NCBI GenBank assembly: GCA_003171215.1
Contig: PMYN01000154.1
Span: forward strand, 40,869-78,040
Reading direction: 5' to 3'
DNA from: Gemmatimonadota bacterium
Lineage (GTDB): Bacteria; Gemmatimonadota; Gemmatimonadetes; Gemmatimonadales; Gemmatimonadaceae
Length of the DNA: 37,172 nt
In this document: piece by piece, positions 16,502 to 25,993 of the stretch
Position numbering within the stretch: position 1 is the stretch's first letter
Layout: each line of letters starts with the position of its first letter
Made by a program: the position numbers and the translations under genes
The notes under the pieces: generated by a model
What the model was told of the DNA's origin: nothing
What the model saw: only the letters and a program-made list of their open reading frames with translations
The model's database searches: none

Positions 16502-17557
16502 TTAACAGATCCGCGGCAGCTGATCGCCGGGAAGGAGATCCACGATCCTCGTCCCGCCGAGCGACGTGCGCAGCGCCACCAAGCCGGGATGCGCATCGAC
16601 GACGCGGCCAATGCATACGGCGTCCGCGCCGAGCTCGTACGACTGCAGGATTTCCAGCGCGCGCGCGGCCTCGGCCGGCGGAACGAAGGCGAGCAATACT
16701 CCCTCGTTCGCCACGTACAGGGGATCGAGTCCGAGCATCTCGCACGCCGCGCGCACGTCGTCGGGCACCGGCAGTGCGTGTTCGTCGATCTCGATCCCGA
16801 CGCGCGACGCCGATGCGATCTCGTTGAGGGCGCTGGCGGCACCGCCGCGCGTAGGATCGCGAAGCACGTGCACATCCACGCGCGCGGCCTTCAGCCCCTC
16901 CACGAGTTCGACGAGACACGCGCTGTCGCTCGTGATCGTACTCTCGAACGCGAGTCCTTCGCGAGCGGCCATGATCGCCATGCCGTGCCGGCCGAGCGCG
17001 GCGCTCGTGATGATCAGGTCGCCGGCCCGCGCACGAGTCGGCCCGGGACGGAAGTCGGGGTCGGCCGCGCCGATGGCCGTGGTGTTCACGTAGAGCCCGT
17101 CGGCCTTTCCGCGCTCCACCACCTTGGTGTCGCCCGCTACCACGGGAACTCCGGCCCGGCGCGCCGCCTCGGACATCGACCGCACGATTCGATCCAGCAC
17201 GTCGATCGGGAGTCCCTCTTCCAGGACGAATCCGGCCGTCAGGCACACGGGCCGCGCGCCCATCATGGCCACGTCGTTCAGTGTCCCGTGAACGGCAAGC
17301 GAGCCGATGTCGCCGCCCGGGAATTCGAGCGGGCTCACCACGAACGTGTCGGTCGAGATGACGATCTCGGCGCCCGCGACGCTCACGACCGAGCCGTCGC
17401 CGAGTTGTGCGAGCGCGTCATTCGAAAGATGACTGAGGAACCGCTCGCTCAGGAGCGTCGCGCTCATCCGCCCGCCTGAGCCGTGACCGAGCTGCACGCG
17501 ATCGACCACGGTGATCGGCATCGCGCAGACGAGTCCGGCGATTTCGATGGCCGTCAT
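16502..17557 (-). CDS. hypE: Hydrogenase maturation protein HypE
   Basis: A 351-residue PurM-like ATPase. The N-terminal [14 protein letters not shown] motif and the ATP-binding [18 protein letters not shown] region are typical. The chain ends in PRIC, with the C-terminal cysteine (351) that receives carbamoyl from HypF and is dehydrated to thiocyanate. It then hands CN- to iron on HypCD. The ATG at 17557 overlaps the hypD stop (ATGA). Length is usual. The hydrogenase structural genes follow after a 223-bp gap. Confidence 0.96.
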   Translation of the reverse strand: MTAIEIAGLVCAMPITVVDRVQLGHGSGGRMSATLLSERFLSHLSNDALAQLGDGSVVSVAGAEIVISTDTFVVSPLEFPGGDIGSLAVHGTLNDVAMMGARPVCLTAGFVLEEGLPIDVLDRIVRSMSEAARRAGVPVVAGDTKVVERGKADGLYVNTTAIGAADPDFRPGPTRARAGDLIITSAALGRHGMAIMAAREGLAFESTITSDSACLVELVEGLKAARVDVHVLRDPTRGGAASALNEIASASRVGIEIDEHALPVPDDVRAACEMLGLDPLYVANEGVLLAFVPPAEAARALEILQSYELGADAVCIGRVVDAHPGLVALRTSLGGTRIVDLLPGDQLPRIC

Positions 17558-18669
17558 GCCATCACCCCGGCGGGTGCGGCGCCGCGATGTTTGGCAATGT
17601 GATAGTAGGCCGCGCACGCGCCCTCGGACGAGACCATCAGCGCGCCGAGCGGATGTTCGGGCGTGCAGCGCGTGCCGAACGCCGCGCACAGCGGCGGCTT
17701 GAGCCGGCCCGTGAGCACATCGCCCGCGCGGCACTCGGCGGGCTCGTTCACGGTGATGCCGCCGAGCCCGAATTTGCGCTCCGCGTCGAACGCCGCGAAT
17801 TCCTCTCTCAGCCGCAGGCCGCTCATCGGGATCTCGCCGATGCCGCGCCACTTCCGGTCGGCGAGCTCGAACACGTCCTCGATCCGCGCGCGGGCCGGCG
17901 GCGTGCCCTCGCGCCGTACCGAGCGGACGTACTGGTTCTCCACTTCGTTGCGGCCATCCTCGAGCTGCTGCACCGCCATGAGAATGCCCTCGAGGATGTC
18001 CAGGGGCTCGAAACCCGTGACGACGATCGGAATCTTGTATTGCTCGGCGAGCGGTTCGTACTCGCTCCACCCCATCACCGCGCACACGTGTCCCGCGGCG
18101 AGAAATCCCTGCACGCGATTCCCGGGCGACTGCATGATGGCCCTGATCGCGGGCGGCACCGTCACGTGCGACACGAGCACGCTGAAGTTGGTGACCCCCA
18201 GCTCACGCGCGCGCCACACCGCCATCGCGTTCGCCGGCGCCGTGGTCTCGAATCCCACCGCGAAGAACACGACCTCACTCTCCGGATTGCGCTGCGCGAG
18301 CGCGAGCGCGTCGAGCGGCGAGTACACGATGCGCACCTGCCCACCCCTCGCGCGAACCTGCTGCAGATCGCAGTCGCTTCCGGGCACGCGCAACATGTCG
18401 CCGAACGAGGTGAAGATCACCCCGGGTCGCGCGGCCAGCTGCAGCGCCTTGTCGATCTGCTCGAGCGGTGTCACGCACACCGGGCAACCCGGACCATGGA
18501 TCATCTCCACCGCGCCGTCGAGCAGTTCGTCGAGTCCCTGCCGCACGATCGTGTGCGTCTGTCCGCCGCAAACTTCCATGAGCGTCCACGGACGGGTGGC
18601 CGTCTTGCGGATGCGCTCGATGAGCGGAAGGGCGATGGACGCGTCGCGGTATTCGGTGAGGTACTTCAT
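17554..18669 (-). CDS. hypD: Hydrogenase maturation protein HypD
   Basis: A 371-residue iron-sulfur scaffold protein. The conserved motifs are VCGGQTH (Cys34), HGPGCPVC (Cys62, Cys65), GFETTAP, and a C-terminal [4Fe4S] region beginning at ECRAGDVL with cysteines in PPLC, GTRC and EGAC. HypD with HypC builds the Fe(CN)2CO unit of the active site. It is coupled by 4-nt overlaps to the unknown TPR-like gene before it and to hypE after it. Length and all key cysteines are present. Confidence 0.97.
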   Translation of the reverse strand: MKYLTEYRDASIALPLIERIRKTATRPWTLMEVCGGQTHTIVRQGLDELLDGAVEMIHGPGCPVCVTPLEQIDKALQLAARPGVIFTSFGDMLRVPGSDCDLQQVRARGGQVRIVYSPLDALALAQRNPESEVVFFAVGFETTAPANAMAVWRARELGVTNFSVLVSHVTVPPAIRAIMQSPGNRVQGFLAAGHVCAVMGWSEYEPLAEQYKIPIVVTGFEPLDILEGILMAVQQLEDGRNEVENQYVRSVRREGTPPARARIEDVFELADRKWRGIGEIPMSGLRLREEFAAFDAERKFGLGGITVNEPAECRAGDVLTGRLKPPLCAAFGTRCTPEHPLGALMVSSEGACAAYYHIAKHRGAAPAGVMA

Positions 18670-19268
18670 TTCTTCGCGGCCGCCGCCGCGCGAAGCGCGC
18701 CTTCGATGTCATGGCGGTGCTCGTCGTACTCGGGCAGCGCAACGGCGAGCTCGGCCGTCTTCGCCGCGATGAAGCGTCGCTGGTATGTGGCGCGCAACGA
18801 TGGAGTGGCCGCCGTGCGCATGGCCAGCAGCAGGCCAAGGAGATGCGTCGGTCGCTCGTTGAGGATGTTCTCCGCTTCCGACCGTGCCTTGAGCGAGTCG
18901 CCGACGACCGCCCAGATCATCCCGACGTCGTAGTGCGTGTGTGCATCGGGCGTGCCCAGCGCGGTGTACGCCTGCAGCGCCATCGGGGCGAAGAAGCGCG
19001 CGCTGTCGAGACGGCCGGTCTCGCCGAAGCGCATGACGCGGTCATACAGGCGGCTCGCGCGCTCCTGCGGCGCCATCGACGCGAAGTCGACCGGACCGCC
19101 GTCGCCCCTCGGTGACTCGGCGCTGCCGAGCGGACTCGCCGCAGGGGTCGATTCGCGGGTCCCCACGCGCTCGCCGGCGAGATACCCGCCGAGCACGGCC
19201 ACCGCCATGACGGGGATCACCCAGGTGAGGACGCTCCGCGATGTCTTGGCTGCCGGCTTTCTGGTCAT
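18666..19268 (-). CDS. Membrane-anchored TPR-like protein of unknown function inserted between hypC and hypD
   Basis: A 200-residue protein that I do not recognise as a known hydrogenase factor. Residues 1-12 are basic, a single helix follows at about 13-32 ([20 protein letters not shown]), and then a Pro/Ser/Gly linker to about residue 60. The rest is alpha-helical with TPR-like spacing: [17 protein letters not shown], then [17 protein letters not shown], then [15 protein letters not shown]. Topology suggests an N-in protein with its helical domain in the periplasm. It overlaps hypC and hypD by 4 nt (ATGA) at each end, so it is made stoichiometrically with them. It may be a membrane-side assembly or scaffold factor for the hydrogenase, but this is inferred only from position. 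CcmI-like TPR proteins are one alternative comparison. Confidence 0.8.
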   Translation of the reverse strand: MTRKPAAKTSRSVLTWVIPVMAVAVLGGYLAGERVGTRESTPAASPLGSAESPRGDGGPVDFASMAPQERASRLYDRVMRFGETGRLDSARFFAPMALQAYTALGTPDAHTHYDVGMIWAVVGDSLKARSEAENILNERPTHLLGLLLAMRTAATPSLRATYQRRFIAAKTAELAVALPEYDEHRHDIEGALRAAAAAKK

Positions 19269-19576
19269 GACGCGGAGTCGCCTGCGGCTGCAGTGGTCGG
19301 AACGCTCGATGGCATGCCGCCGAGTTCTGCCATCCAGTCGAGCTCGTCGTGCTTGCTCATCTCACGCAGCACCTCGAACGTCCGCTGTGCCTCGATTTCA
19401 TCGACTTTGGAGATGGCGAAGCCGACGTGCACGATCACGTAATCGCCCAGGCCGACTTCGTGGCTGACGTAGGCGAGACAGACCGAGCGGCGCACGCCGC
19501 CGAAATCGACGACGCCCATCGGGAGTCCGCCTTCGTCGTGGATCTCGATGACTTTGCCGGGAATGCCAAGGCACAT
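19265..19576 (-). CDS. hypC: Hydrogenase maturation chaperone HypC
   Basis: A 103-residue HypC/HybG-family chaperone. It begins MCLGIPGKV with the essential Cys2, and has GDYVIVHVGFAI with the conserved histidine at position 50. HypC carries the iron with its CN-/CO ligands between HypD and the large subunit. The ATG at 19576 has GGAGG 8 nt upstream and is the only start that puts cysteine second. The C-terminus runs about 20 residues past the usual end and is Ser/Ala-rich. It is the first gene of the hydrogenase operon, divergent from the ATPase operon. Confidence 0.95.
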   Translation of the reverse strand: MCLGIPGKVIEIHDEGGLPMGVVDFGGVRRSVCLAYVSHEVGLGDYVIVHVGFAISKVDEIEAQRTFEVLREMSKHDELDWMAELGGMPSSVPTTAAAGDSAS

Positions 19577-19803
19577 GGAACGGACCTCCAGAATCATGAG
19601 CGCGTGTGCCACCGTGTCGTCAGCGGCCACGGGTCTTGTCGATGAGCATAGCTCCCCCTGATACGCCGTTCTGCGAGGGGAGTCCTGATTTTTGCGACGG
19701 CGATTCCCCTACACGGACCTATGGTATATCCCGATGCCCGCCCTTCCCGCGGACGCCTAACGTGCGGGCGCACCTGCAAATCTCCGCGAAAGGGGGTGCC
19801 TTC
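19577..19803. promoter_or_regulatory. Divergent promoter region between hypC and the A/V-ATPase operon
   Basis: These 227 bp separate the first genes of two divergent operons, so both promoters probably lie here. An A/T-rich island TATGGTATAT at 19719-19728, in otherwise GC-rich DNA, is a candidate core element for the plus-strand operon. TATGCT, read on the minus strand near 19645, is a candidate -10 for hypC. No convincing -35 partner or sigma-54 element was found. GGAGG before hypC and AAAGGGGG before the plus-strand gene mark the two leader ends. Confidence 0.45.
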
Positions 19804-20175
19804 GTGTTTCTGGACGGCCGACGAACAGCAAAAGCCGGCGCGGCGACCCCGTCCGCGCTGGACGAACTGCTCTCCACCGAGCAGGAGATCGCCGCGCAAA
19901 TGGTCGCCGCCGAGCAAGAGGCCGCAACGCTGACCGCGGCCGCGCACAGTGATGCCGAAGCGATCGAGCCTGAAGCGGCGACGGCACTGGCCGCGGAACT
20001 CGCCGCGCTCGAGAAACGCGACGGCGACGCCCGCGCGGAGCTGGTACGCAAGCTCGAGGATGAAGGTTCGCGGCTCGTCACGCGCTATCAAACGCTCGCA
20101 GACGAGGAGGTCGAGCGTCTCGCGGCGTTCGTCGTAGCGGACATCACAGGTCTCACGCTCGAGCCGGGACGATGA
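19804..20175 (+). CDS. A/V-type ATPase peripheral stalk subunit G/H-like
   Basis: A 123-residue, highly charged, alanine- and glutamate-rich helical protein with coiled-coil character through residues about 20-110. It fits the AtpH/subunit G stalk partner that pairs with subunit E. The start is inferred as GTG at 19804: AGGGGG lies about 8 nt upstream and the in-frame codons further upstream give no stalk-like sequence. Its stop overlaps the subunit I start (ATGA). Low-complexity coiled coils are hard to assign on sequence, so position in the operon carries most of the weight. Confidence 0.75.
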   Translation: MFLDGRRTAKAGAATPSALDELLSTEQEIAAQMVAAEQEAATLTAAAHSDAEAIEPEAATALAAELAALEKRDGDARAELVRKLEDEGSRLVTRYQTLADEEVERLAAFVVADITGLTLEPGR

Positions 20176-22079
20176 TCGTCCCAATGGCCAAGGTGCGGAT
20201 CCTTGGACCGCGGCAGCAGCTCGACCCGACGCTGCGTGCGATCCAGGATCTTGGCCAACTGCACCTCGCGGAGGTGCCGACTCCTCCGGGAGTTCAGGCG
20301 GCGCGTCTCGACGCACGGGATGCGCGCCGCCGCCGCCAGCTCGCGTCGGTCCTCACCGACGTCGACGGTGCGCTGCATGATCTCGACATTTCACTCGCCA
20401 CCGCGCCGCAGCCGCAGCCGGCGAGTGTTCCGGAACTCGCGCGATGGGCGCGGCTCGCATCGAAGGTCCGCGGCGCCGCCGGCAAGCTCCGCGAGAAGGA
20501 AACCGCACTCGGCGACGAGCGCGCGCTGATCGCACGTTACCGCGACTTCCTTGAGGCGGTCCTCCCGGGCGTGCGGAAGGTGGCGGGCTCGCCGCGCCTC
20601 ACGAGCCACGCCGTGGTGGTCCCGGCGGCGGCGCGTGCGACGATCGAGCCGCTCGCGGCGGCCCTGCGCGAACAGCTTGGAGCCGAGTTCTCGATGAGCG
20701 TGCATGAGTTGCCCGGCGGCGACGTCGCGATCCTCCTCGTGCTTCCAAAGGAGTTCAGCGGCCGTCTCGAGGAGCGCCTCGCGGAAGCGCGCGTGCCTGA
20801 GGTGCCGCTGCCGGAATCGTACCGGCACGTGCCGCTCGAGGAGGCGATGCCCCGCATGCTCGCGCGCCTGTTCGAGATTCCGGCCGAGGCCCAGGAGTGC
20901 CGCCGCCAGCGCGCGGCGCTCGCCGCCACCAGCAAGCAGGATCTGCTGCGCGCGCGCGCGGCGATCGCGGACTGGAACGCCGCCGCCGCCGCGCACGAGC
21001 ATAGCGCGGTGACCGCGCACGCGTTCACGATCGAGGGATGGTTGCCCGAGGTCAGCGCGCCCGATCTCGAGCGCCGCGTCCACGCGGCCACCGGTCCGTC
21101 GGTCGTGGTGGAGCACATTGCCCGGGAAATCTGGGGCCGCGAGGACGCGCCCGTGGTGCTCTCCAACCCGCGGCTGTTCCGTCCGTTCGAGGCGCTGCTC
21201 TCGCTGCTCCCGCTTCCGCGCTACGGCACGATCGACCCGACACCGTTCGTTGCGGTGTTCTTCCCGCTCATGTTCGGCATGATGCTTGGCGACGTCGGGT
21301 ACGGCGTGCTGCTGGCCGGGATCGCGCTCCTGGTGCACCGGCGCGCGAAGCCGGGCTCGCTCCTGTACAAGGCATCCGAGATCGCGGGCCCTTGCGCGGC
21401 ATTCGCGATCATCTTCGGTGTGCTCTTCGGCGAATACTTCGGCGACCTCGGCGCGCGCACGCTCGGTCTCCGTGCCCTCGCGTTCGATCGCGAGAAGGCG
21501 ATCTTCTCCATGCTCGCGGCCGCCGTCGGAATCGGCGTGGTGCACGTCGTGCTGGGCCTGGTGCTCGGCGCGATTACGGCCGGCAGGCGAGACAAGAAGA
21601 AGGCGATTGGACAGGGAACGTCCGCCGTCATGGTGCTCCTCGTGGTCGCGGCGCTGCTGGCCGCGTTCAAGGTGCTCCCTTCCCGCCTGTTCACTCCCGC
21701 AGTGATCGCGCTGCTCGTGGCGTTTCCGCTGCTCGTGTTCGCGGAAGGACTGATCGCGCCGCTCGAGTTGCTGGCCACGCTCGGAAACGTGCTTTCGTAT
21801 GCGCGCATCATGGCCATCGGCACGGCTTCAGTGATGCTGGCCCTGGTCGCGAACCAGATGGTCGGCGCCGTGGGGAGCACGGCGGTCGGGCTCGTGTTCG
21901 CGCTGCTGTTCCATCTCGTGAACTTCGCGATCGGACTTTTCACCCCCGCGATTCACGCGCTGCGCCTGCAGTACGTGGAGTTCTTCGGAAAGTTCTACAG
22001 TCCCGGCGGGCGTCGGTACGAGCCCTTCGGCCACCGGGTGCCCGAGGCGGCGCCCACGTCAACGAGGTCATTGCCATGA
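20172..22079 (+). CDS. A/V-type ATPase subunit I (a subunit, membrane stator)
   Basis: A 635-residue two-part protein. The N-terminal half (to about residue 340) is a cytoplasmic helical arm; the C-terminal half has seven or eight membrane helices. It carries the family sequence FFPLMFGMMLGDVGYG and, near residue 544, LSYARIMAIG, whose arginine faces the rotor glutamate in the ion path. It links the peripheral stalks to the membrane and forms the ion half-channels. The ATG at 20172 overlaps the previous stop; a second Met four codons later (MAKVRI) is an alternative start. The stop overlaps the subunit K start by 4 nt. Confidence 0.94.
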   Translation: MIVPMAKVRILGPRQQLDPTLRAIQDLGQLHLAEVPTPPGVQAARLDARDARRRRQLASVLTDVDGALHDLDISLATAPQPQPASVPELARWARLASKVRGAAGKLREKETALGDERALIARYRDFLEAVLPGVRKVAGSPRLTSHAVVVPAAARATIEPLAAALREQLGAEFSMSVHELPGGDVAILLVLPKEFSGRLEERLAEARVPEVPLPESYRHVPLEEAMPRMLARLFEIPAEAQECRRQRAALAATSKQDLLRARAAIADWNAAAAAHEHSAVTAHAFTIEGWLPEVSAPDLERRVHAATGPSVVVEHIAREIWGREDAPVVLSNPRLFRPFEALLSLLPLPRYGTIDPTPFVAVFFPLMFGMMLGDVGYGVLLAGIALLVHRRAKPGSLLYKASEIAGPCAAFAIIFGVLFGEYFGDLGARTLGLRALAFDREKAIFSMLAAAVGIGVVHVVLGLVLGAITAGRRDKKKAIGQGTSAVMVLLVVAALLAAFKVLPSRLFTPAVIALLVAFPLLVFAEGLIAPLELLATLGNVLSYARIMAIGTASVMLALVANQMVGAVGSTAVGLVFALLFHLVNFAIGLFTPAIHALRLQYVEFFGKFYSPGGRRYEPFGHRVPEAAPTSTRSLP

Positions 22080-22300
22080 ACAGCCTGTGGGTTCCCGTGA
22101 GCGCAGCGATCGTGCTGAGCGTCGCCGCGCTCGCCACCGCCTGGGCCCAATCGAAGATCGGCACCGCCGGTGCGGCGGCGCTCGCCGAGAAGCCCGAATT
22201 GGCCGGAACGATCGTTATCCTCGTCGCCATTCCGGAGACGATGGTGATCCTCGGATTCATCGTCGCCGTCCTCATCATCCTGCGCAGCGGCGGAGGCTGA
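22076..22300 (+). CDS. A/V-type ATPase rotor subunit K (c subunit, two helices)
   Basis: A 74-residue proteolipid with two membrane helices (about 6-24 and 43-68). The ion-carrying glutamate is Glu54 in VAIPETMVILGF. This is a single hairpin as in many archaeal rotors, not the doubled four-helix form of eukaryotic V-ATPases. The residue after Thr55 is Met, not the Gln found in one Na+-binding repeat type, which leans to protons but does not settle the coupling ion. It is linked by ATGA to subunit I upstream and lies 3 nt before subunit E. Confidence 0.92.
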   Translation: MNSLWVPVSAAIVLSVAALATAWAQSKIGTAGAAALAEKPELAGTIVILVAIPETMVILGFIVAVLIILRSGGG

Positions 22301-22303
22301 GCC

Positions 22304-22903
22304 GTGCCCGGCGCCGCCGGTCCGCTGCTCGAACAGATCCGCAGCACCGCGGTCGCGGCCGCGACCGAAAAAGTCACGGTCGCCCGGACGGAGGCGGACG
22401 CGATTCGCACGGGTGCGCGGGATCGCGCGCAACGCGAACGCGCGAGTGCGGTGGCGGAGCACGAACGTGACGCCGCGACGGCGTCCTCGCGAACGCGCGC
22501 CGAGACCGCGGCCCGCGTGGGTCACGACACGCTCGCGGCGCGCGCGGCCGCCCTCGATCGCATCTTTGTGGCCGCGGACCACCGGTTCGGCTCGCTCGCG
22601 TCGCATCCGGGACTCCGCGACCTGCTCGTCGCGACGCTCAACGACGGCCTGACCTATCTGCCCGACGGGGCGGCGACCGTTGCGTGCGCCGGCGCCATCG
22701 CCGACACCGTGCGCGCCGCGCTCGCAGCCACCAAGCGGGAAGACGTCACGGTGCGCCTCGACGAAACCGTCCCGATCGGCGTGATGATCGAGGCCGGCGA
22801 CCGCTCGGTGAAGGTCGACGGAACGTTCGCCCGGCGGATGGCGCGCGAGCGCTCGCGGCTCTCGACCGTCCTCGCCCACCGGCTCGTGGAGAACCCGAAG
22901 TGA
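22304..22903 (+). CDS. A/V-type ATPase peripheral stalk subunit E
   Basis: A 199-residue protein. A long N-terminal helix rich in Ala, Arg and Glu (residues about 5-85) is followed by a globular domain with VPIGVMIEAGDRSVKVDGTF and RMARERSRL, as in subunit E C-terminal domains. It forms the peripheral stalk with G/H and holds the A3B3 head. The start is GTG at 22304, 3 nt after the rotor gene stop. Its stop overlaps the subunit C start (GTGA). Confidence 0.88.
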   Translation: MPGAAGPLLEQIRSTAVAAATEKVTVARTEADAIRTGARDRAQRERASAVAEHERDAATASSRTRAETAARVGHDTLAARAAALDRIFVAADHRFGSLASHPGLRDLLVATLNDGLTYLPDGAATVACAGAIADTVRAALAATKREDVTVRLDETVPIGVMIEAGDRSVKVDGTFARRMARERSRLSTVLAHRLVENPK

Positions 22904-23913
22904 CGGACTGGGACGACGTGATCGTGCGGGCACGGGGACTGTCCTCGCACATCCTGTCGCCCGCGCGCTGCCTGGCGCTCTGCGATTCGCGAAGCATCGG
23001 AGATCTCTCGCTGCAACTGGTCAACCTCGGACTGGTGAGCGCGCCATCGGCCGACAGTCCCGCCGACGAACACTCGATCGAGCTCGCGTTGCGGCGGCGG
23101 GCCGGCGCCCGGATGCAGTTGCTGGCGAACTGGGCGGGTGCGCGACGCGATCTCCTCGCCCCGATCTTCGACGACGAAGACCGGCGCGCGATCCGCGCGC
23201 TCGTGCGTGGCGCGATCGCACGCGTCGCGCCCCAGCTGCGAACCGCCGGGCTCGTCCCCACTCCGTCCCTGCCGATCCGGGCCCTCGACGAGCTGGCCCA
23301 GGCGGGTGACGTCGCGACGGTGGCCTCGCTGCTGCTCGCGTGGCGCCATCCGTTCGGCGCGGTGGTCGAGGCCGAAGCCCGGCGGCAGCAGCCCGACACG
23401 CTCGAGTTCGAGATGGCGCTGGTACGCGAGTTCGCGGTGCGCGCCCGAGCGTCGGCGGATGCCGGTGACGCGGCCCTGCGGTTGTTCGTGGAGCGGACGA
23501 TCGACATCGAGAACCTGCAGTCGGCGCTTGCGCTGTCGAGCCAGGCCTCCGACGTCCCGCCCGGCCGCCTGTTCGTCGACGGCGGCTCGATCGTCACCGT
23601 CGGCGACCTCGCGGCCGCGCGCGGAGCCGGAAGTGCGATCGATCTCGCCGCGCGTCTCGCGCCGCGAGTGCGCGGCACGCCGCTGGCCGCAATGCTGAAC
23701 CACGGCACGCGCTCCGCCGAAGACGCCGCGCTCGACGCGCTGGTCGGCGAATTCCGCCGTCGTGCGCGCGATGCGCCGTTGAGCCTCGCGCCCGTGATCC
23801 TGTTTACGCTGCGGCAGCGCGCCGAGTTGCGCATGCTGCTCCGGATCCTGTGGGGTGTCTCGCTCGGCGTGCCGCGCGCGACCATGGAGCGCATGGCCGG
23901 GGTTGCCGCATGA
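22900..23913 (+). CDS. A/V-type ATPase subunit C (d-type central stalk adapter)
   Basis: A 337-residue, mostly helical protein in the position and size of subunit C/d, the funnel that seats the central shaft on the K ring. Features are the N-terminal VRARGLSSHIL, helical repeats through the middle, and IDIENLQSAL (residues about 202-211), which resembles the D-x-x-N-x-x-x-x-L motif of the family. The GTG start at 22900 overlaps the subunit E stop (GTGA), and the stop overlaps the subunit F start (ATGA). Divergence is high, so the call rests on motif plus synteny. Confidence 0.85.
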   Translation: MTDWDDVIVRARGLSSHILSPARCLALCDSRSIGDLSLQLVNLGLVSAPSADSPADEHSIELALRRRAGARMQLLANWAGARRDLLAPIFDDEDRRAIRALVRGAIARVAPQLRTAGLVPTPSLPIRALDELAQAGDVATVASLLLAWRHPFGAVVEAEARRQQPDTLEFEMALVREFAVRARASADAGDAALRLFVERTIDIENLQSALALSSQASDVPPGRLFVDGGSIVTVGDLAAARGAGSAIDLAARLAPRVRGTPLAAMLNHGTRSAEDAALDALVGEFRRRARDAPLSLAPVILFTLRQRAELRMLLRILWGVSLGVPRATMERMAGVAA

Positions 23914-24239
23914 GCTGGCGCGTCCGCGTGCTCGCGTCGACGGCGACGTCCGCGGGATACCGCCTCGCGGGCCTCACCGTGGATGAAGTGGGAAATCGGG
24001 CCACCGCCGGCGACCGGCTCGCCGCGGCAGCGGCCGACACCGACGTGGGAATCATCCTCGTCGAGCAGCGTCTGCTCGATGCAGTGCCCGCCGCCATTCG
24101 TCGCGCCGTGGACCGCCGGCCGTTGCCGATCATCGTGCCGATACCCGCGCCGAACTGGATGCACGCCGCGAGCGACACGGAGAGCTACATCGTCGAGCTG
24201 CTGCGGCGTGCGATCGGATACCGGGTGCGGCTGCAATGA
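23910..24239 (+). CDS. A/V-type ATPase subunit F
   Basis: A 109-residue alpha/beta protein with a Rossmann-like core: DVGIILVEQRLLDAVP followed by RPLPIIVPIPAPN. This pattern and its length match subunit F, the regulatory tip of the central shaft, which contacts subunit D. It is coupled to subunits C and A by 4-nt overlaps at both ends. Confidence 0.9.
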   Translation: MSWRVRVLASTATSAGYRLAGLTVDEVGNRATAGDRLAAAAADTDVGIILVEQRLLDAVPAAIRRAVDRRPLPIIVPIPAPNWMHAASDTESYIVELLRRAIGYRVRLQ

Positions 24240-25993
24240 CCGCGATCATCACGCGCGTCGCCGGCTCGCTCGTCGAGGCCTCGCCGCTCCGGGCGGCGCT
24301 CTACGAAATGGCCGCGGTCGGCGAGCGCCGCATGCTCGGCGAGATAATTCGCCAGCGCGGCGACGTCGCGACGCTCCAGGTCTACGAGGACACCACGGGC
24401 CTCACCACCGGCGAACCGGTCGAGGCGCTCGGCGTGACGCTCTCGGCACAGCTCGGACCGGGACTGCTCGGCGCGGTGCTCGATGGTGTCGGCAGGCCGC
24501 TCGCGCGCGTCGCGGAATTGACGGGGGACTTCATCACGCCGGGCACGGCCGCCGACACGCTCGACGCGGCCGTGAAGTGGAAGTTCACCGCCACGTGCAA
24601 ACCCGGCACGAACGTCGCCCCCGGCGACATCCTCGGCACCATCGAAGAGCGCCCGGGGATGACGCACCGCGTGCTGGTGCCGCCCGGAATCGTCGGCGGC
24701 GTGCTCGCTTCACTCGCCAGCGGCGAGTTCACCATCACGGACACCATCGGCGCGCTCGAGGACGGAACGCCGCTGCTCCTCGCGCACCGGTGGCCGGTGC
24801 GCACGCCGCGCCCGTTCGCCGAGCGGCTCACCGGTTCGAGGCCGTTCGTGACGGGCCAGCGCGTGTTCGATCTGTTCTTCCCCGTTCTCGAGGGAGGAAA
24901 CGCGGCGGTGCCCGGCGGATTCGGCACGGGCAAGACCATCATCGAGCAATCGCTCGCCAAATACGCCGAGGCCGACATCGTCGTGTACGTCGGCTGCGGC
25001 GAGCGCGGGAACGAGATGACCGACGTGCTCACCGAGTTCCCGGCGCTGGTCGACGCGCGAACCGGCCGGCCGGTGATGGATCGCGCCGTGCTCATCGTCA
25101 ACACCTCGAACATGCCGGTGGCGGCACGCGAGGCATCCATCTATTTAGGTGTCACCGTCGCCGAATACTTTCGCGATCAGGGCAACCGCGTGGCGCTCAT
25201 GATCGACTCGACGTCGCGCTGGGCGGAGGCGTTGCGCGAGATGGCCGCCCGCATGCAGCAGATGCCGGGCGAGGAGGGATATCCCACCTATCTCGCCAGC
25301 CGGCTCGGACAATTCTTCGAGCGCGCGGGATCCGTTCGCGCGCTCGGGAACCCGGAACGCAACGGCGCGGTCACGATCATCGGCGCGATCTCGCCGCCCG
25401 GGGGCGACTTCTCGGAACCGGTGACGCAGGCGGCGCTTCGCGTGGCCGGCGCGATGTGGGCGCTCGATGCATCGCTCGCGCACCAGCGCCATTTTCCCGC
25501 CGTCGACTGGGACACCAGCTTCTCGCTGTACGCGGCACAGGTCGCTCCCTGGTTCACCGAGCATGGAGGCCCCGACTGGCCCGCCGCTCGCGCCGCACTG
25601 CTCGATCTCCTGCAGAAGGAGCGCGAGCTGCGCGACATCGCGAGCCTCGTGGGACCCGAGGCGCTGGAAGACCGTGACCACCTGACGATGGAAGTGGCCG
25701 CGCTCGTCCGGGAGGGCGTGCTCCGGCAGAGTGCGTACGACGCCAACGATGCCGTCTGCTCGCCGCACAAGACCCACGCGCTCGCCGCGGCGGCGCTCGC
25801 CCTGCTGCGAGCGGGAGAAGCGGCGCTCGCCCACGGAACGGTGTTCGCGGATCTCAATCTCGCGCCCGCGCGGAAAGCGCTCGTCGCGATTCGCGACGCC
25901 GCGGAGAGCGACGTCGACAACCGCGTAGCCGAGGCCGGCCGCACCGCGGAGGCGCTCGCGGGCAGTCAACCCGCGGTGCCGGCGCGCGCATGA
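24236..25993 (+). CDS. A/V-type ATPase catalytic subunit A
   Basis: A 585-residue catalytic subunit. The P-loop reads GGFGTGKT (227-234); the catalytic glutamate is in GCGERGNEM (Glu256). The family-specific insert lies at about 113-190 (VKWKFTATCKPG...), and SRWAEALREMAARMQQMPGEEGYP is well conserved. The P-loop differs slightly from the common GPFGSGKT. It hydrolyses or makes ATP at the A/B interface. It is coupled to subunits F and B by 4-nt overlaps. Length and motif order leave no doubt. Confidence 0.97.
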   Translation: MTAIITRVAGSLVEASPLRAALYEMAAVGERRMLGEIIRQRGDVATLQVYEDTTGLTTGEPVEALGVTLSAQLGPGLLGAVLDGVGRPLARVAELTGDFITPGTAADTLDAAVKWKFTATCKPGTNVAPGDILGTIEERPGMTHRVLVPPGIVGGVLASLASGEFTITDTIGALEDGTPLLLAHRWPVRTPRPFAERLTGSRPFVTGQRVFDLFFPVLEGGNAAVPGGFGTGKTIIEQSLAKYAEADIVVYVGCGERGNEMTDVLTEFPALVDARTGRPVMDRAVLIVNTSNMPVAAREASIYLGVTVAEYFRDQGNRVALMIDSTSRWAEALREMAARMQQMPGEEGYPTYLASRLGQFFERAGSVRALGNPERNGAVTIIGAISPPGGDFSEPVTQAALRVAGAMWALDASLAHQRHFPAVDWDTSFSLYAAQVAPWFTEHGGPDWPAARAALLDLLQKERELRDIASLVGPEALEDRDHLTMEVAALVREGVLRQSAYDANDAVCSPHKTHALAAAALALLRAGEAALAHGTVFADLNLAPARKALVAIRDAAESDVDNRVAEAGRTAEALAGSQPAVPARA

